A stretch of 64,000 nucleotides of DNA from Chryseobacterium cheonjiense (GCF_012927265.1 NZ_JABBGF010000001.1:1858502-1922501); one strand, 5' to 3'; positions 17,142 through 25,668 are shown, counted from the first letter of the stretch. A program made the numbers and translations. The notes: a model not told the origin generated them from the letters alone.

Positions 17142-17444
17142 TTAGTGTTCAGCCTTTGGCGTCTGCGAACCTTCCGGAATCGGAGTAGCATCAGAATGCT
17201 TATTATCTACTTCTTTATGCATCGGAGCACCGGCAGTATCTGTTTTTACAGGAGCTTCATGACCGTCGTGTGCATCTCCTCTGTATTCAGAAAGATTATC
17301 CTGCTCACCGCTTGTCTGTTCGTCATCAGAGTATCTTTCCACGCCTTCCTCAAGTTTGATAACTTTTTTGTTACCTCCCGCCTGGATCTTTTTACAGCTT
17401 ACCGCAACAGTAGCAAGGGCTAAACATATAACTAATTTTTTCAT
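17142..17444 (-). CDS. Small predicted lipoprotein
   Basis: 100 residues. The N-terminus MKKLVICLALATVAVSC is a lipoprotein signal with the lipobox VAVSC, so Cys17 should be lipidated. The mature part is short, acidic, rich in His, Asp and Glu, and probably disordered. It has no recognised domain. The His/Asp content would suit loose metal binding, but that is speculation. It has its own promoter element at 17532-17539, an 82-nt leader with a hairpin, and its own strong terminator. Confidence 0.65.
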   Translation of the reverse strand: MKKLVICLALATVAVSCKKIQAGGNKKVIKLEEGVERYSDDEQTSGEQDNLSEYRGDAHDGHEAPVKTDTAGAPMHKEVDNKHSDATPIPEGSQTPKAEH

Positions 17445-17472
17445 ATGGAAAATTTATTTTTTTAAGGATCAC

Positions 17473-17520
17473 CAATCGCATGCTCCTATATTTTAAGCAA
17501 TGAGCGATTGTGTTCTAATT
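17473..17520 (-). promoter_or_regulatory. Leader hairpin upstream of the lipoprotein gene
   Basis: CAATCGC (17473-17479) pairs with GCGATTG (17514-17520), with further ATGCT/AGCAAT pairing inside. It lies in the predicted 5' untranslated region, between the -7 element and the start codon. Confidence 0.35.
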
Positions 17521-17531
17521 TTTTAATTGCC

Positions 17532-17539
17532 CAAAATTA
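17532..17539 (-). promoter_or_regulatory. -7 promoter element of the lipoprotein gene
   Basis: Reads TAATTTTG on the minus strand (TAnnTTTG), 88 nt before the lipoprotein ATG. Confidence 0.45.
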
Positions 17540-17567
17540 AGAAATCTTGCATTTTACAGCAACATTT

Positions 17568-18716
17568 TTATACTGATTTTAAAATTATTTTCCCTTTTTT
17601 TGATTGTGTAAAAATAAGATAATTTTCACCTCCGTCTTTTATGCTGTATTTTTTCTTTAACTCTTCCGGTTTCAGAGGATAATTTTTTGCAATAATATTG
17701 TATTGGCTTTTCTTTTTGATCTTTTTAGCATCAATAATTTCCATTTCGAATATTCTTCCCGGAAAATTGCTGACTAGTGAATCCGAAGTATAAATATGTG
17801 TATTGGGATGTAGTTTTTTCAATCCCATTTTTTCTGAAATAAGATTAAAAATACCCGCTTTTAAAACGGTGTTATTAGGAATATAAATATACTTTTCCGG
17901 TTCCCCGTATTCTGCAATGGTATCTTCTTCATCACCAAATATAAATTCAAAAACCGGGTCATCGCTTTCAAGATTTACGCAATTGCAGGAAATATTTTTC
18001 GACTTCTCATTGGATAGAAAAACAACAATTTCTTTGACGTCGTTTTTGACGGCAATAATATCCATTCTGAATATACCGGGCAAAACAGAAACCAAATATT
18101 TCAAATCTATTAAAGGGGAAAGTTTTATGACAACTTTATGAGCTGAAGATGTCAATGTATCCTGAATAGATAGAATATCCGGAGATAAATCTTCCAGCAG
18201 GAAAACTTTATTCTTGTTATTGTCCCTACGGGCCGGATCAAGATAAATTACATCAAAAAAATCTTTATTTTCCTGAAGAAAGTTTTCTAGTTTTTGATTG
18301 ATGAATTTTGCTTTTTTCCCTAAAACATTCCAGTTATTTCTTACGATTTCCAGAAGATCCGGATTTTGCTCCACTAATGTGATTTCATGAAAATTTTCAG
18401 ATAAATAATAGGCATCGATTCCAAACCCTGCAGTAAGATCAATAAATTTGTCTCCCTGGAGGAGTTTAGATTTATACAACGCTGTTTTTTCTGAAGAAGA
18501 TTGCTCCAAATTGAGCTGTGGCGGGAAAATAATACCTTCTTTTAACAGAAAAGGGAATTTCTTCTGTGCGACCTGTTTCCCTTTGATCTGCTGTACAATC
18601 TCATGCATAGAAACTTCCGAAAATGGTGATTTTTTCAAAAGCAAAGCATGCAAATCCGTATTGAGATTTGCATTGATATAGTCCTGAACTTTTATATTTA
18701 ATAATTTATCTCCCAC
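17568..18716 (-). CDS. Class I SAM-dependent methyltransferase with THUMP-like domain
   Basis: 382 residues. The Rossmann methyltransferase core is at about 90-220: DLTAGFGIDAYYL (SAM-binding loop), VEQNPDL (ribose-binding acidic residue) and FDVIYLDPARRD (motif IV). The C-terminal KNYPLKPEELKKKYSIKDGGENYLIFT matches the THUMP-like tail of this family. Substrate unknown, probably nucleic acid. The start is a GTG (18714-18716) lying inside the inverted repeat of the adjacent GxxExxY cassette. No in-frame ATG occurs before codon 37, so the original start may have been replaced when the cassette arrived. Confidence 0.82.
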   Translation of the reverse strand: MGDKLLNIKVQDYINANLNTDLHALLLKKSPFSEVSMHEIVQQIKGKQVAQKKFPFLLKEGIIFPPQLNLEQSSSEKTALYKSKLLQGDKFIDLTAGFGIDAYYLSENFHEITLVEQNPDLLEIVRNNWNVLGKKAKFINQKLENFLQENKDFFDVIYLDPARRDNNKNKVFLLEDLSPDILSIQDTLTSSAHKVVIKLSPLIDLKYLVSVLPGIFRMDIIAVKNDVKEIVVFLSNEKSKNISCNCVNLESDDPVFEFIFGDEEDTIAEYGEPEKYIYIPNNTVLKAGIFNLISEKMGLKKLHPNTHIYTSDSLVSNFPGRIFEMEIIDAKKIKKKSQYNIIAKNYPLKPEELKKKYSIKDGGENYLIFTQSKKGKIILKSV

Positions 18717-18729
18717 AGATTTCTCAGAT
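18711..18729. repeat. Inverted repeat, left copy, flanking the GxxExxY gene
   Basis: TCCCACAGATTTCTCAGAT, the exact reverse complement of 19145-19163. It is followed by a partial extra unit (CACTCAGATTT). It overlaps the first codons of the methyltransferase and provides its GTG. Confidence 0.8.
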
Positions 18730-18741
18730 CACTCAGATTTA

Positions 18742-19125
18742 TTAGCTAATACTTCCGTTTATTTTTCTGATAATACTTTTATCAATATAATCTGTATTAA
18801 AATTAACCAATAATCCTAATTTAAGACCTGTTAGTTTTAGATAGGTTAATAATTGTTTATGATGAACATTACTGATTTCCGGAATTGATTTTATTTCAAC
18901 AATTACTTTATTTTCAACAATAATATCGGCAATAAAACTTGTATCAATAAACAAGCCTTTATATCTAATTGGAATTTGTACCTGTGTTTTAACAGCTAAG
19001 CCGCTATTTTGTAATTCGTAAGTTAAAACTTTTTCATAGACCTTTTCTAAAAGTCCCGGTCCAAGCTCATTATAAGCAGAAAAAATAGATTTTCTGATAT
19101 AAAAGCTGATTTCATTTTCATTCAT
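18742..19125 (-). CDS. GxxExxY protein (PD-(D/E)xK nuclease-like)
   Basis: 127 residues, the full family length. The name-giving motif is GLLEKVY (Gly24, Glu27, Tyr30). An Asp67 and a Glu77-x-Lys79 in DIIVENKVIVEIKS fit a PD-(D/E)xK nuclease-type core. The biological role of the family is unknown. The gene occupies almost all of a 453-bp segment bounded by a perfect 19-bp inverted repeat (18711-18729 and 19145-19163), between the methyltransferase and dinB-like genes. The arrangement suggests an inserted cassette. Confidence 0.85.
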   Translation of the reverse strand: MNENEISFYIRKSIFSAYNELGPGLLEKVYEKVLTYELQNSGLAVKTQVQIPIRYKGLFIDTSFIADIIVENKVIVEIKSIPEISNVHHKQLLTYLKLTGLKLGLLVNFNTDYIDKSIIRKINGSIS

Positions 19126-19144
19126 TTGTGTATGTAATTCGTGT

Positions 19145-19163
19145 TATCTGAGAAATCTGTGGG
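19145..19163. repeat. Inverted repeat, right copy, flanking the GxxExxY gene
   Basis: ATCTGAGAAATCTGTGGGA, a perfect 19-bp match in inverted orientation to 18711-18729. It lies 11 nt from the stop codon of the DinB-family gene. Confidence 0.8.
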
Positions 19164-19174
19164 ATTATTAAAAT

Positions 19175-19615
19175 CTATCTTTTATAAAAAATATAATCCG
19201 TTAAGATTGGATCTATTCCGTTTTGCTTTAATAAAGAATTAATTTGTCCGCGGTGATAGGTAGAATGGTTGATGGCCTGAAAAAGCATTTCAAAAACGGT
19301 ATTTTCAAAATCTGCACCTCTGGAGTTCTGGTAATTAATCTTTTGATCGGGATCGAAATTATTGATGATTTCAATACTTTTCTCAAAGTTTCGCTGATTT
19401 ATTTCTTCTAGCGTTTCAAAGGGATTAATCTGCCATACTTCAAATGTTTGCTCACCTAAAATTCTTGAGTTCCAGATCTGCTGGGCATTTAAAGTATGAT
19501 TGATGAGACTGATCGTTTTTTCGTCAACCTTTCCAAGATTTTCGGCAATAACTTTAATTATTTCTTTGTTGAAATGAAAAGTATATTCAAATAAATCAAT
19601 AAGTTTTTCTTTCAT
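19175..19615 (-). CDS. DinB family protein
   Basis: 146 residues forming the four-helix DinB fold. The metal-binding triad is intact: His40 (LINHTLNAQQIWN), His117 and His121 (AINHSTYHRGQI). DinB-like proteins include thiol-dependent transferases and damage-inducible proteins; no substrate can be assigned. The ATG overlaps the stop codon of the upstream mutase gene by one base (TAATG), so the two are translationally coupled. The shared promoter lies above the mutase gene. Confidence 0.85.
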   Translation of the reverse strand: MKEKLIDLFEYTFHFNKEIIKVIAENLGKVDEKTISLINHTLNAQQIWNSRILGEQTFEVWQINPFETLEEINQRNFEKSIEIINNFDPDQKINYQNSRGADFENTVFEMLFQAINHSTYHRGQINSLLKQNGIDPILTDYIFYKR

Positions 19616-20766
19616 TATTCAAACATTTCAGCCCAGCGAACGGGTTTAATTTCATTTTCATTATACAAGTCTTCAGCAGACTTTTTAACCTCTGATTTTG
19701 GGTATAAATTTACTCCAATGAGCTTAATTTTTCCTTCCTCCACCCATTTCTGTTCTTCTAAGGCATGCTGATAGATCTGTTTTTGGATAATTCCTTGTTT
19801 CATGAGCTCCATATAACCGCCACCGTCTTCAATCTCTATAAAATAAGCCCAGGATTTTTCTGCAATCTGACGGGTAATATCTTCAACAAAGTAACTTCCG
19901 TTGGAAGCATCTTCAAAAACATTAATAATGCTTTCATAAGCCAGAACAATTTGCTGCTTAAAGGAAATTTCCTCTGAATTTTCGGTTGATCTCTCTACCA
20001 AATAATTGTTGCTGAAAACAGCGTCTGCCCCTCCAATCATCGCGGCAGCAAGTTCTAGAGTAGAACGGATCAGGTTGTTTTCATTATCAAATACGGCTTT
20101 GTTTCTTAATGATGTTTCTGCAAAAATATAGGGAATTTCATCAGCTTCATATTCTTTAGAAAGCTGATTAAAAACAAGTTTAAAAGCTCTTAATTTGGCC
20201 ATTTCAAAGAAATAATTTGTTCCTATCGCGATTCTGAAGATGAGTTTATGTAAAATTTCCTGACCATACATTTCAATCAGTTCTTTGGTTTTTGCCAATG
20301 CAATTCCCAATTGCTGATAAATGGATGCTCCTGCATTCTGATGAAGAGAAATATTAATACAGATGTTTCTTCTGAACTGTTTTGCCAGTAATTCTTTAAC
20401 CAATTGATCATTTATCACCGTTTCTTTTTCGTCAAAAACATCAATCAGCGAAAAATACTGATCCTCTTCTTTTGGGCTGATATGTCCCGCAAGCTCAATA
20501 TCATCAACAAAAATGGTCTTCTGTACGAGGTTTTCCACATTATGATCCAAGAGAAATGCATAAACATCTTCTTCAAGGCTTTCGTGATACCTAGCCACAA
20601 GATGGGTATTTTCTTCTACTTTCGGAAGATTGATCAATTGTTGCTGAACTTCATCGTAAAAAGGCTTTACGATGATTCCCTCTAAATTTTCTTTAGTGAG
20701 AATAGCATTGATATCTTCGGTTTTGAGTTGCTTTTTGACTAAATTTTCCCAAGCTGTGTTTGACAT
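19615..20766 (-). CDS. mutA: Methylmalonyl-CoA mutase small (beta) subunit
   Basis: 383 residues related to the catalytic TIM barrel of methylmalonyl-CoA mutase (IFRIAIGTNYFFEMAKLRAFKLVFNQL, IPYIFAETSLRNKAVFDNENNLIRSTLELAAAMIGGADAVFSNNY, EDASNGSYFVEDIT). It has no C-terminal B12-binding domain and is much shorter than the large subunit. That is the pattern of the non-catalytic small subunit, which pairs with MutB to interconvert succinyl-CoA and methylmalonyl-CoA. mutB is not adjacent here; a DinB-like gene follows instead. The upstream gap holds an imperfect inverted repeat. Confidence 0.85.
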   Translation of the reverse strand: MSNTAWENLVKKQLKTEDINAILTKENLEGIIVKPFYDEVQQQLINLPKVEENTHLVARYHESLEEDVYAFLLDHNVENLVQKTIFVDDIELAGHISPKEEDQYFSLIDVFDEKETVINDQLVKELLAKQFRRNICINISLHQNAGASIYQQLGIALAKTKELIEMYGQEILHKLIFRIAIGTNYFFEMAKLRAFKLVFNQLSKEYEADEIPYIFAETSLRNKAVFDNENNLIRSTLELAAAMIGGADAVFSNNYLVERSTENSEEISFKQQIVLAYESIINVFEDASNGSYFVEDITRQIAEKSWAYFIEIEDGGGYMELMKQGIIQKQIYQHALEEQKWVEEGKIKLIGVNLYPKSEVKKSAEDLYNENEIKPVRWAEMFE

Positions 20767-20872
20767 GGATAATGAATTGGATTATTGTGAATGATCAACA
20801 GTGAATTTTGCTCGCAGGTGATTTTTAAAATTTCCAGCAAAGCGAATTGACAATTCACCTATTGATCGTAAG
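20767..20872. other. 106-nt spacer upstream of mutA with an imperfect inverted repeat
   Basis: GATCAACAGTGAATTTTGCT (20791-20810) and AATTCACCTATTGATC (about 20853-20868) pair imperfectly. It lies between the FtsB/DivIC-like stop codon and the mutA start. No terminator with a T tract was found here. Confidence 0.45.
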
Positions 20873-21229
20873 TTATTTTTTGGCAATATTGGCGCTGTCT
20901 ACCACGAGAATAAAGATCTCTTCATCAGGTTTTTTCATGAAGTAGTTTTCTCTGGCGTACTTTTCTTTTTCAGATTTATTATTCATCAGCTTTTTATAAA
21001 ACGCGTCATTTTTCTCGTATTCCGTTTTATAATACTGAAGCTGTTCTTCGTATTTGTTGATCTCACCGTTAAGCTCATTAATTACCAAAAACGAAGTTTT
21101 ATCGAAAAAAATCATCCAGACCAAAAACAGGCAGATCGTAATGGTATATTTATTCAGAATATATTTCTGAATGAATTTAAATGTTTCCGATTTCGGCTGA
21201 ATGTCTTTGATAAGTTTGGTTCCTTTCAT
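20873..21229 (-). CDS. Septum formation initiator (FtsB/DivIC-like)
   Basis: 118 residues. A cytoplasmic N-terminus is followed by one transmembrane helix near 30-48 (YTITICLFLVWMIFF), a coiled coil at about 52-95, and a conserved tail (ARENYFMKKPDEEIFIL) that matches the YARENY-x-KK signature of DivIC/FtsB. The family links divisome components at midcell. Its ATG lies 5 nt after the uridine kinase stop codon, so the two form an operon. Confidence 0.85.
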   Translation of the reverse strand: MKGTKLIKDIQPKSETFKFIQKYILNKYTITICLFLVWMIFFDKTSFLVINELNGEINKYEEQLQYYKTEYEKNDAFYKKLMNNKSEKEKYARENYFMKKPDEEIFILVVDSANIAKK

Positions 21230-21234
21230 TGTAT

Positions 21235-21849
21235 TTAATGTTTTCTCAAAGAATTTTTGATCACAGTGGTTAAAAAATCAATGGCTACTGAATTTTGCCT
21301 CATATTGGGAATAATAAGATCCGCTTCATTTTTTGAAGGCTCAATAAATTCCTGATGCATCGGTTTCAGCGTAGTCTGGTATCGGTGCAGTACTTCATTA
21401 AGGTCTCTTCCCCTTTCCTGTGTATCTCTTTTTATCCTTCTGATCAGTCTTTCGTCCGAATCTGCATGCACAAATACTTTCAGATCAAATTCTTTCAACA
21501 GTTCTTTATTGGTGAGAACAAGAATTCCTTCCACCACCAATACATTTTTAGGTTCTACAGTAACGTGGTCTCCGGTTCTGGAATGGGTTACAAAACTGTA
21601 AATCGGCTGTTCAATAGATTCGTTATTCTTTAACGCTTTTACATGTTTTATCAATAAATCAAAATCGATGGACTTCGGATGATCGTAATTTAAAGCTTCT
21701 CTTTCTACTAAAGTAAGGTTATGATTATCATGATAATAATTATCCTGGGAAAGGATGTTCATTCCTTCGATATCAAGCTGCTGGATAATTTTGTCAACAA
21801 CCGTAGTTTTGCCGGATCCGGTACCTCCTGCAATTCCTATTACAAGCAT
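21235..21849 (-). CDS. udk: Uridine kinase
   Basis: 204 residues. The Walker A loop GGTGSGKTT is at residues 8-16. DNYYHD near 37-42, YDHPKSIDFDLL near 54-65 and the RRIKRDTQERGRDL segment near 137-150 are typical of uridine/cytidine kinases. It phosphorylates uridine and cytidine with GTP or ATP in pyrimidine salvage. First gene of a unit with the FtsB/DivIC-like gene; TAnnTTTG lies 27 nt upstream. Confidence 0.95.
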   Translation of the reverse strand: MLVIGIAGGTGSGKTTVVDKIIQQLDIEGMNILSQDNYYHDNHNLTLVEREALNYDHPKSIDFDLLIKHVKALKNNESIEQPIYSFVTHSRTGDHVTVEPKNVLVVEGILVLTNKELLKEFDLKVFVHADSDERLIRRIKRDTQERGRDLNEVLHRYQTTLKPMHQEFIEPSKNEADLIIPNMRQNSVAIDFLTTVIKNSLRKH

Positions 21850-21875
21850 TCTGTTTTGTTTCTTTATAGTTTTTA

Positions 21876-21883
21876 CAAATATA
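21876..21883 (-). promoter_or_regulatory. -7 promoter element of udk
   Basis: Reads TATATTTG on the minus strand, 27 nt before the udk ATG. Confidence 0.6.
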
Positions 21884-21937
21884 CTATTTTAGTTGAATGC
21901 AAATAAAATAATGCCGCCTGAAATTATTTAAAACAAA

Positions 21938-21961
21938 AATCCGATGCTGAAACACCGGATT
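21938..21961 (-). terminator. Intrinsic terminator of the M36-like protease gene
   Basis: Stem AATCCG/CGGATT with an 11-nt loop, followed on the minus strand by TTTGTTTT. It lies just past the protease stop codon. Confidence 0.65.
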
Positions 21962-21967
21962 TAAATT

Positions 21968-23812
21968 TTATTTTTTAATGAATTTTGTTGATAATTCCAG
22001 GCCTTTTATCCTCAGAATATAATCTCCGACTGCCAATTGAGAGACATTGACCGTATTTCTTCCGTTGGCAATGGTTGTTTCTAACACTTTTCTTCCTTCC
22101 ATATTGAAAATTTCAACCTTTTCTTCTTTGCTGATTTTCATGGAAATATGCAAGATCTCTGAAACAGGATTCGGATAAATGGCAATGATTTCTTTTTTAG
22201 AAAGATCATCTACGCTCAGCTGACATGAATAAGCCGGTAACGTGTAGCCTGCAGCGGTAAATTCAGCTGTAATCTGGGTGATATCATTACAGGTGAACCC
22301 AAAGGTCCCCAACATATCAATAGCGGCCTGTCTTACGGCAATTGCTGCATTCTGCTGATTGGTATTTGAAGTGGTAAGGCTTAATCCTTCAAGAAATGCT
22401 CTGTCTGTCTTTTGCTTTCCGATGGCATCATAAATTCTCATGAGTGCAGAAGCCCAGATCTGTCCGTCCGTATGAATGGATCCGCTTAATCCACCTGGAT
22501 AAATTGCTGTATAATCTGTTATTCTTCCAGCCCAGAAAGGATTGTGGCCATCCCAGCTGAACATCCATTGGTATGCCGCGTCGGTTGGCTGCCACTGATT
22601 TAAACTTCTGCTGTATGACTGTGCCCAGTAGTCTCCGCAACCTTCACTCAGTCCGTTAACCTGAGAAAGGTTTCCGTTGGTAAGCCAGTCGTGAATACCG
22701 TGGCCCAGCTCGTGCAGCACAACATCTGCGTCTTCGGCATCGTCTACGCCACCTTCCCCGAAAACAAGAATCTGGCTGTTGGGATCATAATGAGAGTTAT
22801 CTGCTCCGTTTTCTCCGTGCGGATCAAATGCGAGAACTCCGTTGTTCATACTTGGAATACACGGGATTCCCAGAGTTAAATTAATATAGCGAAGATTGTT
22901 GTCAATATGCCAGTATGCATTAGCGGCCTCAAATCCGTCCTGATTTCTATTAAATAGAAACTGGTTGCTCGTTTGCGTAAAAAGTCCTTTATTAGGGGCT
23001 TCCAGCTCTTTGATTTCAGCATAGGTCCCTTTTAGTTTATATACGCCTGCTGTCAACTCAAGTTCGGGAATGGTAACCAAAGTTCTTGCTGCATCCAGAC
23101 TAGCATTGGTAGCGTCATTTCCATCCACATACTGTCCTCCATACGCAACCTGCATTTTGGAAAGGGGATCAGGGTTAAAAATATATGCAGAACCCGTTAC
23201 GAGAACATTTTTTTTAACTTGAGTCTTCTTTTTATTTTTCTCAGGGGTTTCTTTCTCTTTATGACGGAAGGATATATCTTTCACACTAATGATTTCGCCT
23301 GTTTTTGCATCTACGATAGTTTCCCAGCTACCGGGATTTTCATAAGAATTTGTCAAAACACGATATACCAGCTTTGTTTCGCCCTGTTCTGTAACATATA
23401 CAAAAAGCTTACTTTCTTCATAAGTGATTTCTCCCTTTGAATGAGAAGCCACGTGTGCTTTTTTTAAAGCATCTATTGATGAAACTGCAGGGTCAGTATT
23501 GATCTGCTGTACATTTTTTTTAAAACTTTCGGTAGCAGTATAGCTTATCTGCCCATTCTTATTGAAATGCATTACAATTTCTGACTGAAATACCGGCACG
23601 TTGCTTATCATTTGCTGAAAACGAAGCGTTTCTCCTGAATTTCCTTTTCTCACATAGCTTAATTTCAATGTGCTGAAATCCTGAAGCCCTATACTTCTTG
23701 AATTTTGAGTAATCCAGTTTCTTGCAGGATTTTCCAATGATGATTGCTGACCGGATAAAGCCGTACAGGAAAGTAAACAGCCAACAAGCAAAGAATTAAT
23801 TTGTAATTTCAT
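21968..23812 (-). CDS. Secreted M36-like (fungalysin) zinc metalloprotease with T9SS sorting domain
   Basis: 614 residues. A signal peptide is followed by an FTP/PepSY-type propeptide (FQQMISNVPVFQSEIVMHFNKNGQISY, TKLVYRVLTNS, TIVDAKTGEIISVKDISF) to about residue 185. The catalytic domain has the zinc motif HELGHGIHDW near 365 and the downstream Glu ligand in LSEGCGDYWA. The last ~75 residues (YPNPVSEIL to STKFIKK) are a T9SS sorting domain. The propeptide keeps such enzymes inactive until export, after which they digest proteins outside the cell. Single-gene unit; promoter not identified. Confidence 0.9.
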   Translation of the reverse strand: MKLQINSLLVGCLLSCTALSGQQSSLENPARNWITQNSRSIGLQDFSTLKLSYVRKGNSGETLRFQQMISNVPVFQSEIVMHFNKNGQISYTATESFKKNVQQINTDPAVSSIDALKKAHVASHSKGEITYEESKLFVYVTEQGETKLVYRVLTNSYENPGSWETIVDAKTGEIISVKDISFRHKEKETPEKNKKKTQVKKNVLVTGSAYIFNPDPLSKMQVAYGGQYVDGNDATNASLDAARTLVTIPELELTAGVYKLKGTYAEIKELEAPNKGLFTQTSNQFLFNRNQDGFEAANAYWHIDNNLRYINLTLGIPCIPSMNNGVLAFDPHGENGADNSHYDPNSQILVFGEGGVDDAEDADVVLHELGHGIHDWLTNGNLSQVNGLSEGCGDYWAQSYSRSLNQWQPTDAAYQWMFSWDGHNPFWAGRITDYTAIYPGGLSGSIHTDGQIWASALMRIYDAIGKQKTDRAFLEGLSLTTSNTNQQNAAIAVRQAAIDMLGTFGFTCNDITQITAEFTAAGYTLPAYSCQLSVDDLSKKEIIAIYPNPVSEILHISMKISKEEKVEIFNMEGRKVLETTIANGRNTVNVSQLAVGDYILRIKGLELSTKFIKK

Positions 23813-23899
23813 CTACACTTTTTTATAATTATTAACGCAAGATACGAATTTTTACGAAATTTTTACGAATTCGATAAAGAAGGTGTTATTTATAAAAAG

Positions 23900-23927
23900 A
23901 ATAGCTCCGGCCAAGGCCGGAGCTATT
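23900..23927 (-). terminator. Terminator at the 3' end of clpS
   Basis: Perfect 13-bp stem AATAGCTCCGGCC/GGCCGGAGCTATT with a 2-nt spacer. On the minus strand it is followed by CTTTTTATAAA. The stem touches the clpS stop codon. Confidence 0.8.
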
Positions 23928-24232
23928 TATACGATTTCGCTGGTCAGTTCTCTGGACAGCAGTTTTTCATGCATCGGTTTGAGTACATCCATAGAACCTG
24001 TCTTTACCGTGCACTTCCCTTTAAAATGAACAAGGATAGTGCATTGTTCTGCCTGCTCAAGTGTATGTTTGCAAATTTCAATCAAACTGTCTATGACATA
24101 ATCAAAGGTATGCACATCATCATTATGTAAAACCAGTTTATACACTTCATCCGTATCATCCAGCACAAGAACATCTTCTTCGTACTTTCGTTTCGGATCT
24201 TCGTAATCTTTGATATTGTTATAAAAAAACAT
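23927..24232 (-). CDS. clpS: ATP-dependent Clp protease adaptor ClpS
   Basis: 101 residues. The conserved LVLHNDDVHTFDYVIDSL motif (near 32-49) contains the N-degron-binding residues, followed by HTLEQAEQCTILVHFKGKCTVKTG near 56-78. ClpS delivers proteins with bulky N-terminal residues to ClpAP/ClpC for degradation. The N-terminal ~25 residues are charged and variable, as usual. It starts 21 nt after the CorC-type gene and is co-transcribed with it. Confidence 0.93.
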   Translation of the reverse strand: MFFYNNIKDYEDPKRKYEEDVLVLDDTDEVYKLVLHNDDVHTFDYVIDSLIEICKHTLEQAEQCTILVHFKGKCTVKTGSMDVLKPMHEKLLSRELTSEIV

Positions 24233-24253
24233 TACAATTTATTTAAAATTATA

Positions 24254-25612
24254 TCAGACCTCGCCTATTTTTTCTGCCAGATCATGTATGTTATTAGGTT
24301 CCTCATATACCAGTTCTACCAATTCTACGCTTTTATTATTCATTTTTAAAATTTTAAAATGATAATTTTCAAGTTCGAATTCCTGGTTTTCTTCAGGGAT
24401 ATCTTCCAAGGCATGAAGAATAAATCCTGCAAGGGTATTGTATTCGCTTTCTTCCGAAAGAGGTAGTTTTTTAGGGATAAATTCATTGATTTCGTCAAGT
24501 GGCTGGGTTGCCTGTACCCAATAGGTATTCTCCCCGATTTTGTCAACGATTTTTTCTTCATCATCCTCTTCATCCTGAATTTCACCTACCAGTTCTTCCA
24601 GAATATCTTCCAGGGTAATGATTCCTTCGGTACCTCCGAATTCATCTATTACAATGGCAAGGTGCTGCTTTTTCTGCTGGAATATTTTCAGAAGGTCTGA
24701 AATCTTTTTACTTCCCACTACAAAAAATGCATCACGCATGAGTTCTTTAAGATCTTCATGGTTGAGCTCCCCTTTTCTTTTAACAAATTCTCTTATAATC
24801 TCTTTCGTATAAAGAATACCAATTACATTGTCAATAGAATCTACATATACGGGAATCCTGGAATATCCGCTCTCCATGATTTTATTAATAATTTCATTAA
24901 CATCTTCTTCGAAATCGATGGAAGTAATATTCTGACGCGGAACCATGATCTGCTTGGCAGAGTGATCTGTAAAATCAAAAGCATTTTTGATGATCTCATA
25001 GTTTTCCTCTTCAATTTCCCCGCTGTCTGCACTTTGTTTTACCAAAAGCTGAAGCTCTTCGGTAGAGTGTATTTCATGCTCTGAAGCAGGGTGAATTTTC
25101 ACCAATCTTAAAAAAGTATTGGACATTAAGTTCATCAACCAGATAAATGGTTTGAAAACAGTATAGAATACCCGTAACGGAATAGCCGTTGCCATCGTAG
25201 TAGACTCTGACTTACGGATCGCAATGGATTTCGGAATAAGTTCCCCGAAAACAATATGCATAATTGTTATAAGAACGAAACTGGTGATTACGGAAATTGA
25301 GGTAACCGTTGTTTCGGTGAGATCAATATTAAGTGAGCTGAAAATATTTTCAACAATATGATGCAATGCGCTTTCTCCCACCCAACCGAGGGCAAGGGAA
25401 GCCAAAGTAATACCGAGCTGTGTTGCGGACAGGTATTCGTCAAGGTGTTTGATGATGTGCTCCGCCTGCTTTGCCATAGAGTTTCCCTCTGCGGCTTTTA
25501 ACTGAATTTGAGAGTAACGAACTTTAACAATTGAAAATTCTGCGGCTACGAAGAAGCCATTTAGTAAAACAAGTAATAAGGCCAGCAAAAGCCTGACTAT
25601 GTCCGAATCCAT
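24254..25612 (-). CDS. Hemolysin C/CorC family protein (CNNM, CBS pair, CorC domains)
   Basis: 452 residues. A CNNM/DUF21 membrane domain with four hydrophobic segments spans about 1-190. A pair of CBS domains follows at about 215-335 (MVPRQNITSIDF, GGTEGIITLEDILEELVGEIQDE), and a C-terminal CorC_HlyC transporter-associated domain at about 350-435. Family members are linked to Mg2+/Co2+ homeostasis and are often misnamed hemolysins; GldE of the gliding machinery is also in this family. No gliding genes are nearby, so the ion-transport name is safer. Heads an operon with clpS. Confidence 0.87.
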   Translation of the reverse strand: MDSDIVRLLLALLLVLLNGFFVAAEFSIVKVRYSQIQLKAAEGNSMAKQAEHIIKHLDEYLSATQLGITLASLALGWVGESALHHIVENIFSSLNIDLTETTVTSISVITSFVLITIMHIVFGELIPKSIAIRKSESTTMATAIPLRVFYTVFKPFIWLMNLMSNTFLRLVKIHPASEHEIHSTEELQLLVKQSADSGEIEEENYEIIKNAFDFTDHSAKQIMVPRQNITSIDFEEDVNEIINKIMESGYSRIPVYVDSIDNVIGILYTKEIIREFVKRKGELNHEDLKELMRDAFFVVGSKKISDLLKIFQQKKQHLAIVIDEFGGTEGIITLEDILEELVGEIQDEEDDEEKIVDKIGENTYWVQATQPLDEINEFIPKKLPLSEESEYNTLAGFILHALEDIPEENQEFELENYHFKILKMNNKSVELVELVYEEPNNIHDLAEKIGEV

Positions 25613-25639
25613 TTAGAAGTTGTATATAATTTATTGATA

Positions 25640-25647
25640 CAAATATA
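25640..25647 (-). promoter_or_regulatory. -7 promoter element of the corC-type / clpS unit
   Basis: Reads TATATTTG on the minus strand, 28 nt before the ATG at 25612. Confidence 0.6.
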
Positions 25648-25668
25648 TACAAAATAAAAATAACAAAA

